Assembly: GCA_964017195.1 (NCBI GenBank)
Contig: OZ024887.1
Location: forward strand, 2,132,881 to 2,196,880
Source of the DNA: Siderastrea radians
Lineage: Eukaryota; Cnidaria; Anthozoa; Scleractinia; Rhizangiidae
Reading direction: 5' to 3'
Length of the DNA: 64,000 nucleotides
The notes beneath the pieces are model-generated. The model did no database searches and was not told the origin of the DNA. It saw only the letters and a list, made by a program, of their open reading frames with translations. Each line of letters opens with the position of its first letter. Position 1 is the first letter of the stretch. Shown piece after piece: positions 12,561 through 25,490 of this stretch. A program made the translations under genes and the position numbers.

Positions 12561-13293
12561 AGGCCGGCACACACTAGGGGACATGTTGCGGGGACATGTA
12601 GCGGGGACATGTTGCAGCGACAGTTTTCCTCGTGTGACATCCTCGTTTTTGCGACAAAGTTCTGTCGCGGGGACAGAATTTTGTCTCCGCAACATGTTGC
12701 ATGGAATTCAGCTGGTTTAAATTCGCGCGTCATGAGGCGGGGACAAAACGACCCCAATTTTCAATGTCGCATCGTGTGCCCTGCTCTTGCAAACTGTCCC
12801 CGATACAAAATAGTGAGAGCCAATAAAACGCGTCATTGGCTATCCCATAAGTCTTCAGTAGCAGTCTTTCAAGATGGTGGCCTCGGGGGACGAAGTTAAA
12901 AAAAACTCCTGAAGTTAGAAATTCTGCAAATCCTGGGGTCTCTTCCACTGCTAGCTCCTTAAAAATGGTGTAGTACGCTCCTTTTTCCTCTCTTCTTTTC
13001 AGCCACTCGCGTTTTCATCGTTTTCGGTCAATATAATTACACATTTCTTCGTCTAGTAACATCATTGACAGTGGTTGAAGCTTCTTTTTCTAACCATAGA
13101 GTCTACGATCTTTCTTTGCCCGTAAACTAGTTACCAGGCGCCCTCAGTGATTTCTGTGATTTTTATGCCTCAATTCGCTTTGTGTGCACCGGCTTGCGTA
13201 CTGTCCCTGCAACATGCGTCCAATGCAGTGCACACTAAGGAGCTTGTCGCCGCTACATGTCCCCGCAACATGTCCCGTAGTGTGTGCCGGCCT
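12561..13293. mobile_element. MITE (TIR AGGCCGGCACACACTA, TSD TAA)
   Basis: It begins AGGCCGGCACACACTA and ends with the inverse. TAA flanks both sides (12558-12560 and 13294-13296). Subterminal arrays of ggggacatgt lie at both ends. The orthologous intron at about 1310 in the other EGF module has the empty site, which defines the borders. The 3-bp TAA duplication fits PIF/Harbinger-type elements; there is no transposase inside. Confidence 0.75.
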
Positions 13294-13523
13294 TAAACTC
13301 CCCAGGGAACTAGTGGTTTTTCCGTGGTGTACCGAGACCCAAAATCCAGAAAGCAACAAACCTCACCCAGAGGTACGGTGTGCTTAGGTGAGTTCCTGCA
13401 ATAGGACTATATCAGCTAATAAATGAAAGATCGGACACATGCCCGGGAATACCACTTTCCATACTAACTGATTAATGAGTGTTAATGATTATGCCCCCAG
13501 AAAGCTTTGTTTTGCCATTTCAG

Positions 13524-13634
13524 AGGTTGACGAATGCCACAGCAGTCCTTGCTTGAATGGAGGCAGTTGCACAGATGGAATCAACAGCTACACATGCACA
13601 TGTCCTTCGCAGTTTAATGGAAATCACTGCCAAA
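13524..13634 (+). CDS. Gene A, EGF-like exon 4 (calcium-binding type)
   Basis: A 111-bp phase 1-1 exon, acceptor tttcag, donor gtatgt, beginning [13 protein letters not shown]. It is the duplicate of exon 2 at 1537; the two differ at a handful of positions and keep all six cysteines, which argues that both copies are under selection. Confidence 0.75.
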
Positions 13635-14609
13635 GTATGTAAAACAATTTTTTTCAGTTCTCTATTTTAGCTAGTTAAGGTTATTTTATAGGAATTTCAT
13701 AAGTGGTATTACAAGGAGGACCACACATTTTACCTGAGAGTAAACGCCGAACACAAAACCTTCAAAATCGCCAATATTCGCCATTTACTGCTGCGAGGAC
13801 GACAAAATACAACAATTGAGGTAAGTGTACGTTTATTTTGAAGAAAAATATCAACATTATCCCCAATATTTTGCTTTTAATACGAACCTTGTTATTTTCC
13901 CATACAAATCCTTCAAATTTCGAACAGATTGTCTGGTCCCCTGTGCGATCTACAAGTACAAACCTTTGTAATGCGAGAGCATTTGTATGACAACACACTT
14001 AATGAGAATGCTGTCAACTTCCTTGGAAAGGTAGAAAGCATTTTTATTGCAACTACAAATAATGCTAAAAGATTAAGACAACTAAAAAGCATAAACGTAT
14101 CAACTCATCTGATTCATCCTCAAACAAAAATAGTTTGATAAAGAATGTCGTTTTAAAAGAAATGAATTCAGAAAATTAGCAAACGAAAAACAAAGGGATC
14201 CCTTGAACATTGCTGTACATGAAGAATATTATACAAAATTAAACCGTTAGCCTGCGTGGCAGGCGCTAGAAGGAAAGGGAGTAGGGAAATTAGCAAGCGC
14301 GAGGACGAATACACTACATCACCGTACAATGTAGTCATCAAACACATGGACCAAACGACCGTGCGGACTACACTGACTATACCAACACATACTACCATGC
14401 AAGCACTGAAAGAGTGTGACTTGAATATAAATTATATGGATCGAGAGGACCCAAGGCTGTACTATAATAAATTAGAACACTACACGTGTTGACATTCAGC
14501 GAAAAAAGTAATTTTCAATGTCATTGTCTAAATACATTCAGTTTTTATCTTGTGGTTGCGATATCAACTACAAGATAATGCAGTGGAGCTGAGCGCATTC
14601 CAGAGCACA

Positions 14610-15491
14610 TTCCTGTGGTTATTTTCGTGAGCACTAGTGAAGATTCGCTATGTTGGCAAGATCATCGGTATTCCTAACAGAGTAACTTCGCTTTATCATC
14701 GGGCTGTGACGAAGACACTTTCGTTATTTTTAGGCGCTGATGTATCAGATAACTAAGGTGTCTGGGGTTCCTGCTGTTTAGAGTGATAACTTGTGTTGTT
14801 TACCAATGATTACACGCTCAGTAATATTCAATATATTGTGGTAGAATTTAAGAGAAATAGTGTTAGAGGACAACAAACAGCGATGTGTTCTTATATAGAA
14901 TAGGTTTTTGTCAGGAGTATATCGTGATCATACTTGTGTTGATTGTATAGCATACACAGTCATGAGAACAGTCGATTTCTAGTTTTGATTACATAATAAT
15001 CTTGTATGGTGCAATATCTGATTTTGCTGATGTGACTGAAAATGGAATTCTATGTTGGAACATTCAATTTCCCTTTTACATCTTCTGTCCATTGGCGATT
15101 GCTATTCAAGAGATCCATAGAAAGAATTGTTTTAACAAGAGAAAACAGGAAACACAAGTGGAATAATTTGTTCTTTTAAGAAGAGACGAAAAGGGACATT
15201 TTGATATTCTATTTTGAGGTAATACGAAGACCCTTGTTGAGTGTGCTAATCGTAGGTTACGTTTTCGGAAATCTAATACCCGTTCCAAGGGCAAGATCTC
15301 GTGGTTGTTGCACAGGGCACCCAGGCTGACGAGCAGACCTCTTTTAGTGGCAAAATATAAAAATTTGTAGGGAACTTGATCAGATAGAATATTTTCCTCG
15401 TGTTGTTTCTTGTCCGTCTCAGAGTCTTTCAACCGCATTTCAGCCAGTTTTTAGTAGTGGAGTTGAGCGCATTCCTAAGCACATTCCTGTG

Positions 15492-15553
<62 letters not shown>

Positions 15554-16170
15554 GTTTTCGTGTAGATTCGCTGATGTTCGCGAGATCTTCGCTATTCCCA
15601 TAACAGTAACTTCGCTTTATCATCGGGCAATGCCAGAGACACTTTCGTCATTTTTCGGCTAATGTATACATAACTAGAGTGTTTGGGGTTCCTGCTGATT
15701 AGAGTGATAACTTGTGTAGTTTATCGATGATATCACGCTCAAGAGTATTCAATATGTTGAGGTTAAATGTAAGAGAAATAGCATTAGGTCACAAAGAACA
15801 GCGATGTGTTCTTAGAATAGGTTTTTGTCAAGAGCATATCATATCACGACTTTTGTTGATTGTAAAGAATACACATTCGATGAGTACAGTCGATTTCCGT
15901 TTTGATTACATAATAATCTTGTATGGCGCAACACTGTTTAATTTTGCTGACTGTCTAAAATTGGAATTCTATGTTGGAACATGCAATTTACCAATTCACC
16001 CGTGTCTTCTGTCCATTGGCGATTGTTATTCAAGAGATACATAGAAACGATTGTTTTAACTAGAGAAAACAGAAAACACGGATGGAATAATTTGTTCTTT
16101 TAAGAACAGACGAAAAGTGACATTTTGATATTCTATTTTGATGTAAGACGCTTGTTGAGTGTGCTAATCG
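14610..16170. repeat. Tandem duplication, two diverged copies of about 600 bp
   Basis: Sequence at about 14610-15250 is repeated at about 15560-16170 in the same orientation (for example cttatcatcggg and gttcctgctg in both). The copies are separated by an AT microsatellite. No coding signal is seen in either. Confidence 0.55.
15493..15549. repeat. (AT)n microsatellite
   Basis: About 28 uninterrupted AT dinucleotides, in the linker between the two copies of the tandem duplication. Confidence 0.95.
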
Positions 16171-17340
16171 ATGATAAGGTTAACCGTTTCGAAAAACTAA
16201 AAGCTGGCTGAAATGCTATTGAAAGGCTTACAGGCGGTCAAGAAACAGCACAAGAAAAATATTTGTTCTGGTAGGTAAAGTTAATTGACTGTTTATTGTC
16301 ATTTTTAGTTTCCTGACTAAACAAGCGATCAAGTTCTATACAAACCCCTATATTTTGCCACTTAAGTGGTCTGCTCGTGAGCCTAGGTGGGCTGTGCAAC
16401 AGCCACAAGATCTCGTCCGTGGGACGATAATGTACAGTGCACTCAACATGAATATAAATGTCGTCAATTGAGAGGACTAAATTGTGTGTTAGATCAGCTT
16501 TGGACACTACACTTGTTCTAGGTAAGCGAATTAGGGTAATCATTCAGGAAAAGGGAAATCAGTCTCATGTTATCTATACGAATCAGGTCACCTAATCCAT
16601 ACACCTTTCAATTCATTCATTTCATAATGTTGTACGGCAAAGTAAATGGACTTAGATTGACATGTATCATGCAAGGGCACAGCTATTAACTCTATTTGTT
16701 AAATTATTGCTCTTTGAAGATAATGTTCTTACCAAAGTCTTTGTAATCGTTGTATTCTTCATTGTTGTGTTACTATATTATAAACACGAAAAGAGACAAT
16801 TTGATTGTGTTGTTTTCTGGTATTCTTCCGCTAACGACGCATTTCCCACACTCCGCAATTTTCACCATACACTTGCGTTTACCACTCTCTGCATCTGCCG
16901 CCACAACCTGCGTTTTTCTCGTTAACTACGCTAACTGATTTTTGCCGCATTTTCCACAATCCGCATTTTCTACCACACTGCGCACTCCGCGTTGTCCACA
17001 CTCTGCACTTTGAACTCCATGTTTTCCACACTCTGCACTCCGCACCCCTCGTTTTCCACCCAACCGCTGCGTGACGTGATGGCTAGGGCTGCTGACCTTT
17101 GCAGGTGAAGACGTAACTCTGGGCCTAATTATATAAAGCACAATCGGTATCATCTAGAATAAGCTTAGGGCTACTATTAAACTTGCGAGAAGGAAAGGTA
17201 TCGATTGTTGCAAACTCATGCTTAAACCGGTCCTTTTTTTAGATTTCAGAAAATAATAGGCCTGCTATGGCTCAACTACGAGTACGCCTACTAACACCCA
17301 TTTTAAGTGACATGTTGATGGTAGAATGCTCTCTCAACAG

Positions 17341-17451
17341 ATAAGAACGAGTGCCATTCCTATCCTTGTCTAAATGGTGGAACATGTGTAGATGGTGTGA
17401 ACGGCTTTACCTGCCAGTGTACGAGTAGTTACGTGGGACCTCTATGCCAAG
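17341..17451 (+). CDS. Gene A, EGF-like exon 5
   Basis: A 111-bp phase 1-1 exon with acceptor tctcaacag and donor gtagga, encoding an EGF module of the exon-1/exon-3 type ([16 protein letters not shown]). Its downstream intron is again related to those after exons 1 and 3, but no second calcium-binding EGF exon follows; the next exon is the linker to the lectin domain. Confidence 0.75.
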
Positions 17452-18260
17452 GTAGGACCCAATGGAATTAACGATTGCTATATTTCAGTATTTGCTGCTT
17501 GTTCTGTTGCCAGCTAGGCCTCCTCTTATATCAACCAGCGTAAGAAGCTAAACCCTGGGTGAGGCTCAGTGAGTCAAATGACAATTAGGATTTACAATTT
17601 TTACCTGCTAAATTTACCCAGTTTTCAGAATGTCCATAGGAAGCAGGGACGCGAACTGTGTACGTCATTGTAACCTGCTTTTAACTTTCAACATACTCAA
17701 AAACAGTTTAACGCGTTAAGTGATTACACATAGCCTATGAAAGAACATTAAATATTCAGAATTTTTTTCCAAGACTAAACAAAAGAAAACAATGGAAAAG
17801 TGGCTGATGGCTATTCACACAATTTTCTGAAATTGCCTTATTACGCGGGCTGAAAGAACAGTATAACTGTTCTCTGTTGGTTTTTGGTCACTATAACTTT
17901 GAAAGTTTGTTTAGTCAAGTCTCGTGTTTGTTCAAAATGAAAGTCAACTACAGTGATCAATTTATGCATTGCTATATTGATTATTTTTGGTAAGCGTGAG
18001 CCACTGATAAATGAATATATTACTGATTAGAAGCGCGTCCTAGTAGTCTCAGACAAGTTGCACAAACTCCCCAGGAAACTAGTGGTTTTTCATTGGTGTA
18101 CTGAGAGCCGAAAATCCAGGAAGTAACAAACCCCACCCAGATTTTAGCCCCTTAAAAACAAGGATCATCACACGAAGTTAATGTGTGCAAAAAGAAGCGC
18201 TAGTGTAGGTAATCTTGCTTGCCGGGTTTTCCTTACTTTCGAAAAAAAATTCTTTCGTAG

Positions 18261-18355
18261 CTCCAGCGGGAACGGCATCTTGTGCTGGCCTCTATTCAAC
18301 TGGACATCACTCAAATGGAGTATATTATATAAACACCGGAAGCTCTTCTTTCAAC
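18261..18355 (+). CDS. Gene A, linker exon before the lectin domain
   Basis: It runs from acceptor ttcgtag to donor gtgagt. It starts in phase 1, matching the EGF exons, and ends on a complete codon. It encodes a short Gly/Ser-rich segment ending SNGVYYINTGSSSFN. This is the strand leading into the VYCDM motif of fibrinogen-like domains, and the next exon begins exactly there. The paralogous exon in gene B is at 37607. Confidence 0.7.
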
Positions 18356-18501
18356 GTGAGTATTTTTTCTTGCTACAATTGTACTTGTAGTCTCAAAGCG
18401 TCTTGGAATAGTAGCACTAGTTGTACGAGTTCAAACCTGTTCAAATTCGTGGAAAGTAGTATAAAAGGGACCGGCTACTCCGTATTTTCGCGGGAGAAAT
18501 T

Positions 18502-19943
18502 CATAGGCTAGTGTCTGTATCTCATGAATAAAATGCTGTGGTTTTCCTTAAATTGCTATGGAATCGCTGGGGAATACATTAACTTGCTGTGGAATACAAA
18601 TGAGTGCCACTTACATACAATAGCAAAATACATTATTTCTGTGGTTCCTCATTAAGTTAAGGTTATGTCATGCTTTATTTTTAGCGTACCAATAGGTTTT
18701 GAGACGCTTTTACAGGTTTCAAATTTTTTTTATCCATGATGTCATAGCTTTTCTCAGTCTTGATCTTGATTTGCTGTCCTACTTTAGAGAGGCGTTTATT
18801 GGTGGACTCTTTTTGACGAAGCATTCTGGCTGGCTGCTGTGTTTTGAATTGTTTGAAGAGCATAAAAGCCTTATTTACTAACAAGGGCAGCCTCGTCCCC
18901 AGGCCTTAACGCGCTTATCGAGTGTCAACGTAAGGCTTGGGGCCGAACACGATAGCGCGAAGCGTCCTAGGCGAATCTTCCCGTCCGTTCTTCCCGTTCT
19001 CCCGAGCTGACGGGTGACGTCTCCTTTTCGCTTTCTCTTTAGTGAAGGTGATTTCACTGTGGAGCGGGGTGTCAAGATGGAAGAGGGAGGCGAGACTTTA
19101 ACGGAAGTCGTTTGTACTGTCACTGGTTCTTGAACAGTGACCTCTTGTACAGTCAATGGCTATTGTACTGTACTGGGTTCACTGTAACTGCTGCCGGCTC
19201 TTGAATGGGCGCTGGTACATTGTCTGCCAGACGATTACCTCAAATTTCTCTTTGTTCTTCAGAGTAGGGTGGACTTGACGTCAAACACTTGTCTTGCAAC
19301 TGCATGCACTACTTTGTTCTTTCATATTCTCCAACGTCTGTACGGAAGAAGAGACCATTCATAGAATGTTCTTTGAATGGTCTACTTTGCTGGAGGAACT
19401 GAACTATCGCTAGGTTCTGTTGCTTGAAATACTGCACTAGTTCCTACGAAATAACTCTGGTGCCCCTACGTTATCACATCGTTCCTCGCCAGGTGGTACA
19501 TCGGATTGTAGCCTACAGCTCTCTTGAGTGGTTATTTTAAGATCAACGAGAGGATACTAGTGACAAGTTGGTGCTTGTTAGTAAATAAAGCTTTCGTGCT
19601 CTTTAAACAATACAAAACACAGCAGCCAAGTAGAATGCTTGGTCAAAAGGGTTCACCAATGAGCGCTTTTCTATGTCAGACAGCAAATCAAGATCAAGAG
19701 AATAGCTATGACGTCATAGATTCAGACACCTGTTAAACCGGTTCAAAACTTGTTGTACGCTAGAAATAGAACATAACTTTACCTTATCTTAACGAGGAAC
19801 CATAGCAGTTATGTGTTGTGCTATTGTATGTAAGTGACGCTCATAAGTATTCCACAGCAGGTTAATGTATTTCAGTGCGATTCCACAACAGTTTAACGCG
19901 AAACCGCAGCATTTTATTCATGAGATACAGGCAATAGTCTATG
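18502..19943. mobile_element. Foldback element with about 400-bp inverted arms
   Basis: Sequence from about 18502 to 18900 recurs inverted at about 19560-19943 (for example ctgtatctcatgaataaaatg at both outer ends). The middle holds GC-richer sequence with several tgtac/cactg repeats and an open minus-strand frame (18878-19156) without a recognisable domain. It lies within the intron between the linker and lectin exons of gene A. Confidence 0.6.
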
Positions 19944-20348
19944 ACGTCATCCTCGTCCTGTATTCCCCTGCAAAAATGCATACATATATAAGTTAAGAAA
20001 GTATTATTTGACGTTGTTCTACAGTTGCACTTTGTAATCAGTTTGAACAATTGCCAGTCAAAGTTTAAAAAGCAAGAACACTAAAAAAAAAAACTAGTGA
20101 AATTCCCACAAACAGTTTACTGTAAACTACGATTAAATGTGCAAACGTACATTTAAAAAGGTGTTGAGAATTGGGGAAACTGCCTTGGAAAATATCCTTG
20201 GATATCCTCCAGTTTTCTTAGGACTATTTAGGAGCAGAGAGGGTGCCCCTAGGTAGTAGGATTACCCTAGGTAGTAGAATTTCCTTTCTTCTTTGTATTA
20301 CGCAGCTCGATTTACATGCGAGGGAGGGTGCCCCTAGGGGTAGGGTTT

Positions 20349-20381
20349 CCCTGCCATGTAGGGAAACCCTACATGGCAGGG
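20349..20381. repeat. Perfect 15-bp-arm palindrome
   Basis: CCCTGCCATGTAGGG is followed by aaa and then its exact inverse. It sits in a GC-rich island (20220-20450) where agggtgcccctag recurs several times, so it looks like part of a small repeat family. Confidence 0.8.
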
Positions 20382-21778
20382 GCAAGTTTTGTTTACATAG
20401 GCCCATGTAAAACCAAAAAGTAGGGCTAGACCTAGGGGGGAGGGCTATGCTTCGTTGTTCTCAGATTACCACTGGCTACGCGTAACGGCGCCAAATTCAA
20501 GCATGGCTTTTTTTTAAAACAATTTTTTGAAACAATTTTTCAAAACTCCCTGATGGGGTCCACTTTAGTCACAGTGCTGCTCACTAGTTTAGCTTTTCAA
20601 AAAAATTGTTTTAAAATATGACGCTATCTCTTGACCTTGCTAGGGAGGGTGCCCCTACCATGGTGGAACTTTGCATGTAGAACGACGGGATCTTCAACTC
20701 TAGGGTCACCCTCTTTCCATGTAAACGGGCTCTTAATGACACTGGAGAAATCAAATTTATCCGATGCCTGACAGCTTGCAACCATGACACCGACATTGAT
20801 AAACAAAGAGGCAGAAGAAAACATGAATTTGAATATCAGCTGTAGACAGACGGTTAAGTAGCCCCTTACAGCATGTAAAGGACAACAAGGTTATTACATT
20901 TAGAGCTAAGTTGAATTACATTATTCATTGGTGAGTTTATTACAATTAGTGTTGAAAAGTGTTACATTTACGGTAAAATAAGTTATTACATTCAGCACAA
21001 AGTTTTGTTACTGTTCATTTATGGTTGACATTACATTTAGCTTTGTTATACCTGGGTCATGCTAAGCTTGAAAGTGGAACTTCGTAAGGATTCCTTTGCA
21101 AGATTATATCGTGCAATACGGACCTTTTTTTATAAACTCAAAACCCGCCAAATAAGAAACGCGTGTTTTGCAACTAGACCGGCGGATCTAAAAGCGGAAC
21201 GCTTTTAGGTTGGAAGGGTGCTTAAAAAAGGAAACTTAAAGTATTAAACAATTTTTATTCTATAAAGAACGGATGCTTGCATGAGGGTGGTTTTTACGCA
21301 TTGACTGGATTGCGTTTCTAACTAAACAGACCTTTTGTTCAACAATTCAGAATAAAACTAGACCCAATCGTTACTTGGCTTGTGCGCGTTCTCTTGTGCT
21401 TGGCATCGGCACCTCGCTTTTCCTGCTATTTTTGGTTGGTTTCCCGTATTGTTGTGAATGTACGAATGTGTCTTGGTTTTGCTTATACGGCATTCAGTTA
21501 CGCTGGAAACCTTTTTTTATACATGCAGTGATAAAAACTTCACAAGCAAAGAATTTTTTTTAATGGGAAAGCTGTTTAGTCAAAACATTGAAAAAAGAGA
21601 ATTATAAAACTGTTGCAAAGTTGAGTGATCTTGAGGCATTATGACGAAACACGATAACTAAAGCTAAATGATTTGCGTTAGCTCAATGAATCACCAATGA
21701 GTTTGAACGTAAGAAAAGAATAAATTATTGAATAACAAGGTTTCGACTGGTTGACTAATGTTAGCTGTTACTTTAAAG

Positions 21779-22423
21779 GTTTACTGCGACATGTCTAATG
21801 GTGGCTGGACTCTGATCTCACGCTTTTCAAATGCTGACAGTTTAGACTGGATGCAGTATAGCGGCAACTGGTGGTATGACCGAACAACTTCTCACGGCAG
21901 CGATACCAGTCCATCAGACAACTATGACATGATATCACCCGCATTCTGGCTCGTTAAAGGCAATTACATCAAAATAACCCGCAGTGATGACAGCTCTCAC
22001 ACATACCTGTTATACACCCCTCATCACTGCGCGGGCGGGAAAACCTTCAGAAGCTTTATCACAAGTTTTGGTAACTTTAGGAATGGTGCTGTATGGAACA
22101 GCGACGCATGCCGAGGATCCTGTTATGCGTACTTTGGCGGAAGTTATTCATCCACAGTGGGCTTCAATGAAACATCTTGCAGCAGCAATCTTCAAAGTAG
22201 CAATTACTTGTCTTTCTGGTGTGACTGGAGTGGAGGTGACGGAGCTGTAATGATGATTGGCGGTGGAGGTGATTCATGCAATAGGGCTGATCATGGGATT
22301 GGCATCACAGAGGCTGACTCGGCTCAGTTCGGTACAGGGAACCAAGATGGAGACTTTGGTGACAACAACAACTTCATTTCCAACAATCCTACTGGTTACT
22401 CTCTCAACCTGTGGATTAAATAG
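21779..22423 (+). CDS. Gene A, terminal exon: fibrinogen/intelectin-like lectin domain
   Basis: This 645-bp exon starts right after acceptor tttaaag, in frame with the linker exon, and ends at TAG. The product begins VYCDMSNGGWTLISRFSN, the hallmark start of fibrinogen-related domains, and later has RADHGIGITE and a terminal SLNLWIK. Such domains usually bind glycans or acetylated groups outside the cell; that function is by family and not shown here. A likely poly(A) signal aataaa is at 22527. The paralogous exon in gene B has exactly the same length. Confidence 0.8.
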   Translation, partial: VYCDMSNGGWTLISRFSNADSLDWMQYSGNWWYDRTTSHGSDTSPSDNYDMISPAFWLVKGNYIKITRSDDSSHTYLLYTPHHCAGGKTFRSFITSFGNFRNGAVWNSDACRGSCYAYFGGSYSSTVGFNETSCSSNLQSSNYLSFWCDWSGGDGAVMMIGGGGDSCNRADHGIGITEADSAQFGTGNQDGDFGDNNNFISNNPTGYSLNLWIK

Positions 22424-22532
22424 CTGTGCTACAAACTTAATCAGTTCTATGCAGAATTAACTGGCCACAAAACCATGTACGACTCTAAGCTAAACAAACA
22501 AACAAACAAAATTTAAAACGAAACAGAATAAA

Positions 22533-23533
22533 AAAACAATGAAAAAAATCATTTTCAACGGTAGTAACCAATTAAATCTACATTAACTAAGATATGAAAG
22601 ATAGAAAGAACAGAATGTGCAAACATAAATGATATATATATGTAAAACCGATCCGGAGGACGAAACATATCGTGTTTTAGGGCGAAATGTTTGTTGAGAA
22701 AATTAAAAAGCGGAAAAACTAGTGGTGAAAGCAAAATGCCAAAACTAATTTAGCATAAGCATGTAATATTACATAATAATTGTGTGAATCATTATTAGAA
22801 AATTACAGAAATTTATGATTACCGTTATAGATCACCGAATACAGAATTACCGATAGGTCAAAAATGTTGTGAAATATTCACATTAAAGCACACGATAAAA
22901 GTAAACTTGTTCAGCTAATATGTTCTTTCCTTGTACATTGTGTCTCAAGATTGCCACGATCTAGTCTTGAGCGCTTATTTGTTGAGACGAGGGACAACCG
23001 GTTATGAAGGGATAGGGAGGAGTTAACCACTGAAGCTTTCGACTCTCTACACAAAACGCTCGTGTTATTTACTCGGCCACAACTCAATATAATCACAGGA
23101 ACGCCGCCCCATACTTTTACCATTAGTCTTGTTTAGACGAAATCCATTAAACGTGTTGAACCTCAAATATTCCAGAAAAGGGAAGGAAACAAGATACTCT
23201 TTCAAGACGTTTTGCTCGTTTCCCTGACTTTAATGATACGAGAGGCTTGACTCTAAATTCCACAACTATGATTGAGAGGAGTTTTCCTGTTTCCTTGTGA
23301 TTTACAGCTTAGTCTCGAGGTATAGAAGTAAAAACACATCATAGGGAGGAGCTGAAAAAAATCTACTTTAGTATGTACCCTCTCAATATTCAGAGAAATA
23401 ATATTCTTGGGACTGCCCTCAAAAGACTGTGTAGTTTGTTTTATAAAAATAGTTGCTGCTGAGCCAGAACGAGGCAGCACACCTATTCGTGTGATGATAG
23501 AGAGTCGGTGTTTGTCTGTCCCTCTATTAGCGA
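22533..23533. other. Intergenic DNA after gene A
   Basis: Nothing recognisable as a gene. The open frames here are short and lack motifs. The stretch ends at an inverted-repeat transposon. Confidence 0.45.
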
Positions 23534-25490
23534 GGCGCCCATCCTCGGAGACCCGGGGGCAGATAGTCGGGGTGAGAGGCAGATAAAACGGGCGAAATCG
23601 TTGCGAACTGAAGTCTGGTGCGAGCGAGAGTTTACAAGTCGGGCTGGAGAGCCCCTGAGAGGATACCTTTAACGGACTAGTTCAAGAGCCCATTTGCGTT
23701 CTTGCTTCTGATTGAGCACAAATTTTGAGGCATTGTATTTTTTGTGCCCAATCAGCGATCAGCTTATTTCCCCCGCTCCTTTCATGACGTCCTACACAGA
23801 GTGTAACTTTTCTCAATATTGTACCCAGATCTCATGCACTCATGCTTGCTGAAATCAACTTTTTGTGTAGCTCGTTCGATAGGCCTACAATCGAAAAAAG
23901 TTTTAGTAATATGCGAACCCAAAAAGTCGAGAAATCGCGAAATTTGGGAAGAGTAATCAAGGAAAAAGAAAATGGTATTGTGAAAAGTTCTCACCTTAGG
24001 TGTGAACTTTTAGAAGTGTGCAGTTTAAAACAAACGCAAAGACAAGATGTGGATCGAACGTAAATCCTAACTGCATGCTTCTTACGAACTTTTCACAGTA
24101 CCTCGATCTGATTTTCTCTTTGTTTTCTTTTTCCTTGAGTACCCTTGCCAAATTTCTTGATTTCTCGGCTTTGTGGGTCCAATTTTACTAAGACTTTCTT
24201 CGATGGAAGACCTATCAAACGAGCCAGACAGAAAGTTTATTTCAGTACGCACGAGTGCATGAGATATGGGGACAAGATGCAACGATTAACACGAAATTCA
24301 ACAACGAATAGTGCGATTTTACAAACAATTGCGCCCTTATCGCAGGCATTTAAAAAAAATTTATTTTAAAAAAAAAAGTGATTTTGCAGTTCTGGCTTGT
24401 GGCTTTTCAGCCCTCAATTTCTTCAACATTAATGCAGCGCGGTAAATAAGTCTGCGTAAATCTATGCCAGCTAGCACATTTCGCGGCGGCGATACTGCCA
24501 ATACAGCGCTGCAACGCTTACAGACGGTACATGTATTGAACTGTGTGTGGAAGTTGCCCAGTGTAAGCCCACGGTTTCTTGCTTCTTCCCTGTCGTCCAT
24601 CCTCACTTGTACGCCAGGCCTCGAAATATCTGCTTTGATGGCTGCCTTCAGACAACTGATTGACTGCTCAACGATGTTCAGAAAGGGGCTGTGTGGTGGT
24701 AACTTCTTCGGCTCCGTGTTAGGCCCAGGATTCTCCGGGTTCCGATGAGCTGGGCTCCGTCATAAATGAAAATCACTTGATCGTCTGGGTTAAGGTTGAG
24801 TTGTGATCGTTGAACCGTTCAACATTCATTCCCACTATAGTGGCAGTGTGGTGCACGAGCCAGAACTGCAAAATCACTTTTATTTTGAAAATAGATTTTT
24901 TTCTTAATGCATGTGATAAGGGCGCAATTGTTTGTAAGATCGCAATTCGCTTTAATCGTTGCATGGAAACGTTATTGAATATTATTCTTTGTAAAAAAAA
25001 TCTTATTGAATACGATATACTTTTAAGATGATTGTCTATTCGCGCACTTGCGAATGCGATTGCTGCTAATACTATTTTACACGTAAATGAAGTTAATGTT
25101 TTCTGCTTATGATTGGCAAAAAAAGCAAATGTTTGTCGCTTAGCGCTAATGAATGTTTAAGGTTATGTAAATTTCGCATAATGAATATCACATTCTCGTT
25201 AATGAATGTTTGTTGATGAAAATGAATGTATCTGCGCGTTATTGATTAAATTTTTGGCGCAAATGTATGCGTATTTCTTGGTAATTTCTTGGTAAAATTT
25301 GTGCTCAATAAGAAGCAAGAACGCAAATGGGTTCTTGAACTAGTCCGTTAAAGGTATCCTCCCAGGGGCTGTTCCTGCCCGTCTTGTAAACTTTCTCCCG
25401 CACCAGGCTTCAGCTCGCACCGATTTCGCCAGTTTTATCTGCCTCTCGCCCCGACTATCTGCCCCCGGGTCTCCGAGGATGCGAGGCGCC
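23534..25490. mobile_element. Inverted-repeat DNA transposon with a DDE remnant
   Basis: Outer arms (about 23534-23760 and 25285-25490) are inverted copies that include the GGCGCC ends and atcctcggagacccgggggc. Inside are further inverted pairs (about 23840-23950 with 24100-24290, and about 24280-24400 with 24840-24965), so the element is a nested palindrome. The centre encodes a transposase fragment on the minus strand. Confidence 0.6.
24361..24770 (-). pseudogene. DDE transposase C-terminal fragment
   Basis: The minus strand encodes a YDGAQLIG-type segment, then after a disrupted stretch PHSPFLNIVEQSISCLKAA, then MDDREEARNRGLTLGNFHTQ. The spacing of DGA and PFLNxxE matches the second Asp and final Glu region of IS630/Tc1-like DDE transposases. 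The first catalytic Asp is not visible and the frame is broken. Confidence 0.5.

Noticed and set aside
24361..24770. Intact transposase gene in the 23.5-25.5 kb element
   Set aside because: Only the last two acidic motifs are visible and the frame is broken.
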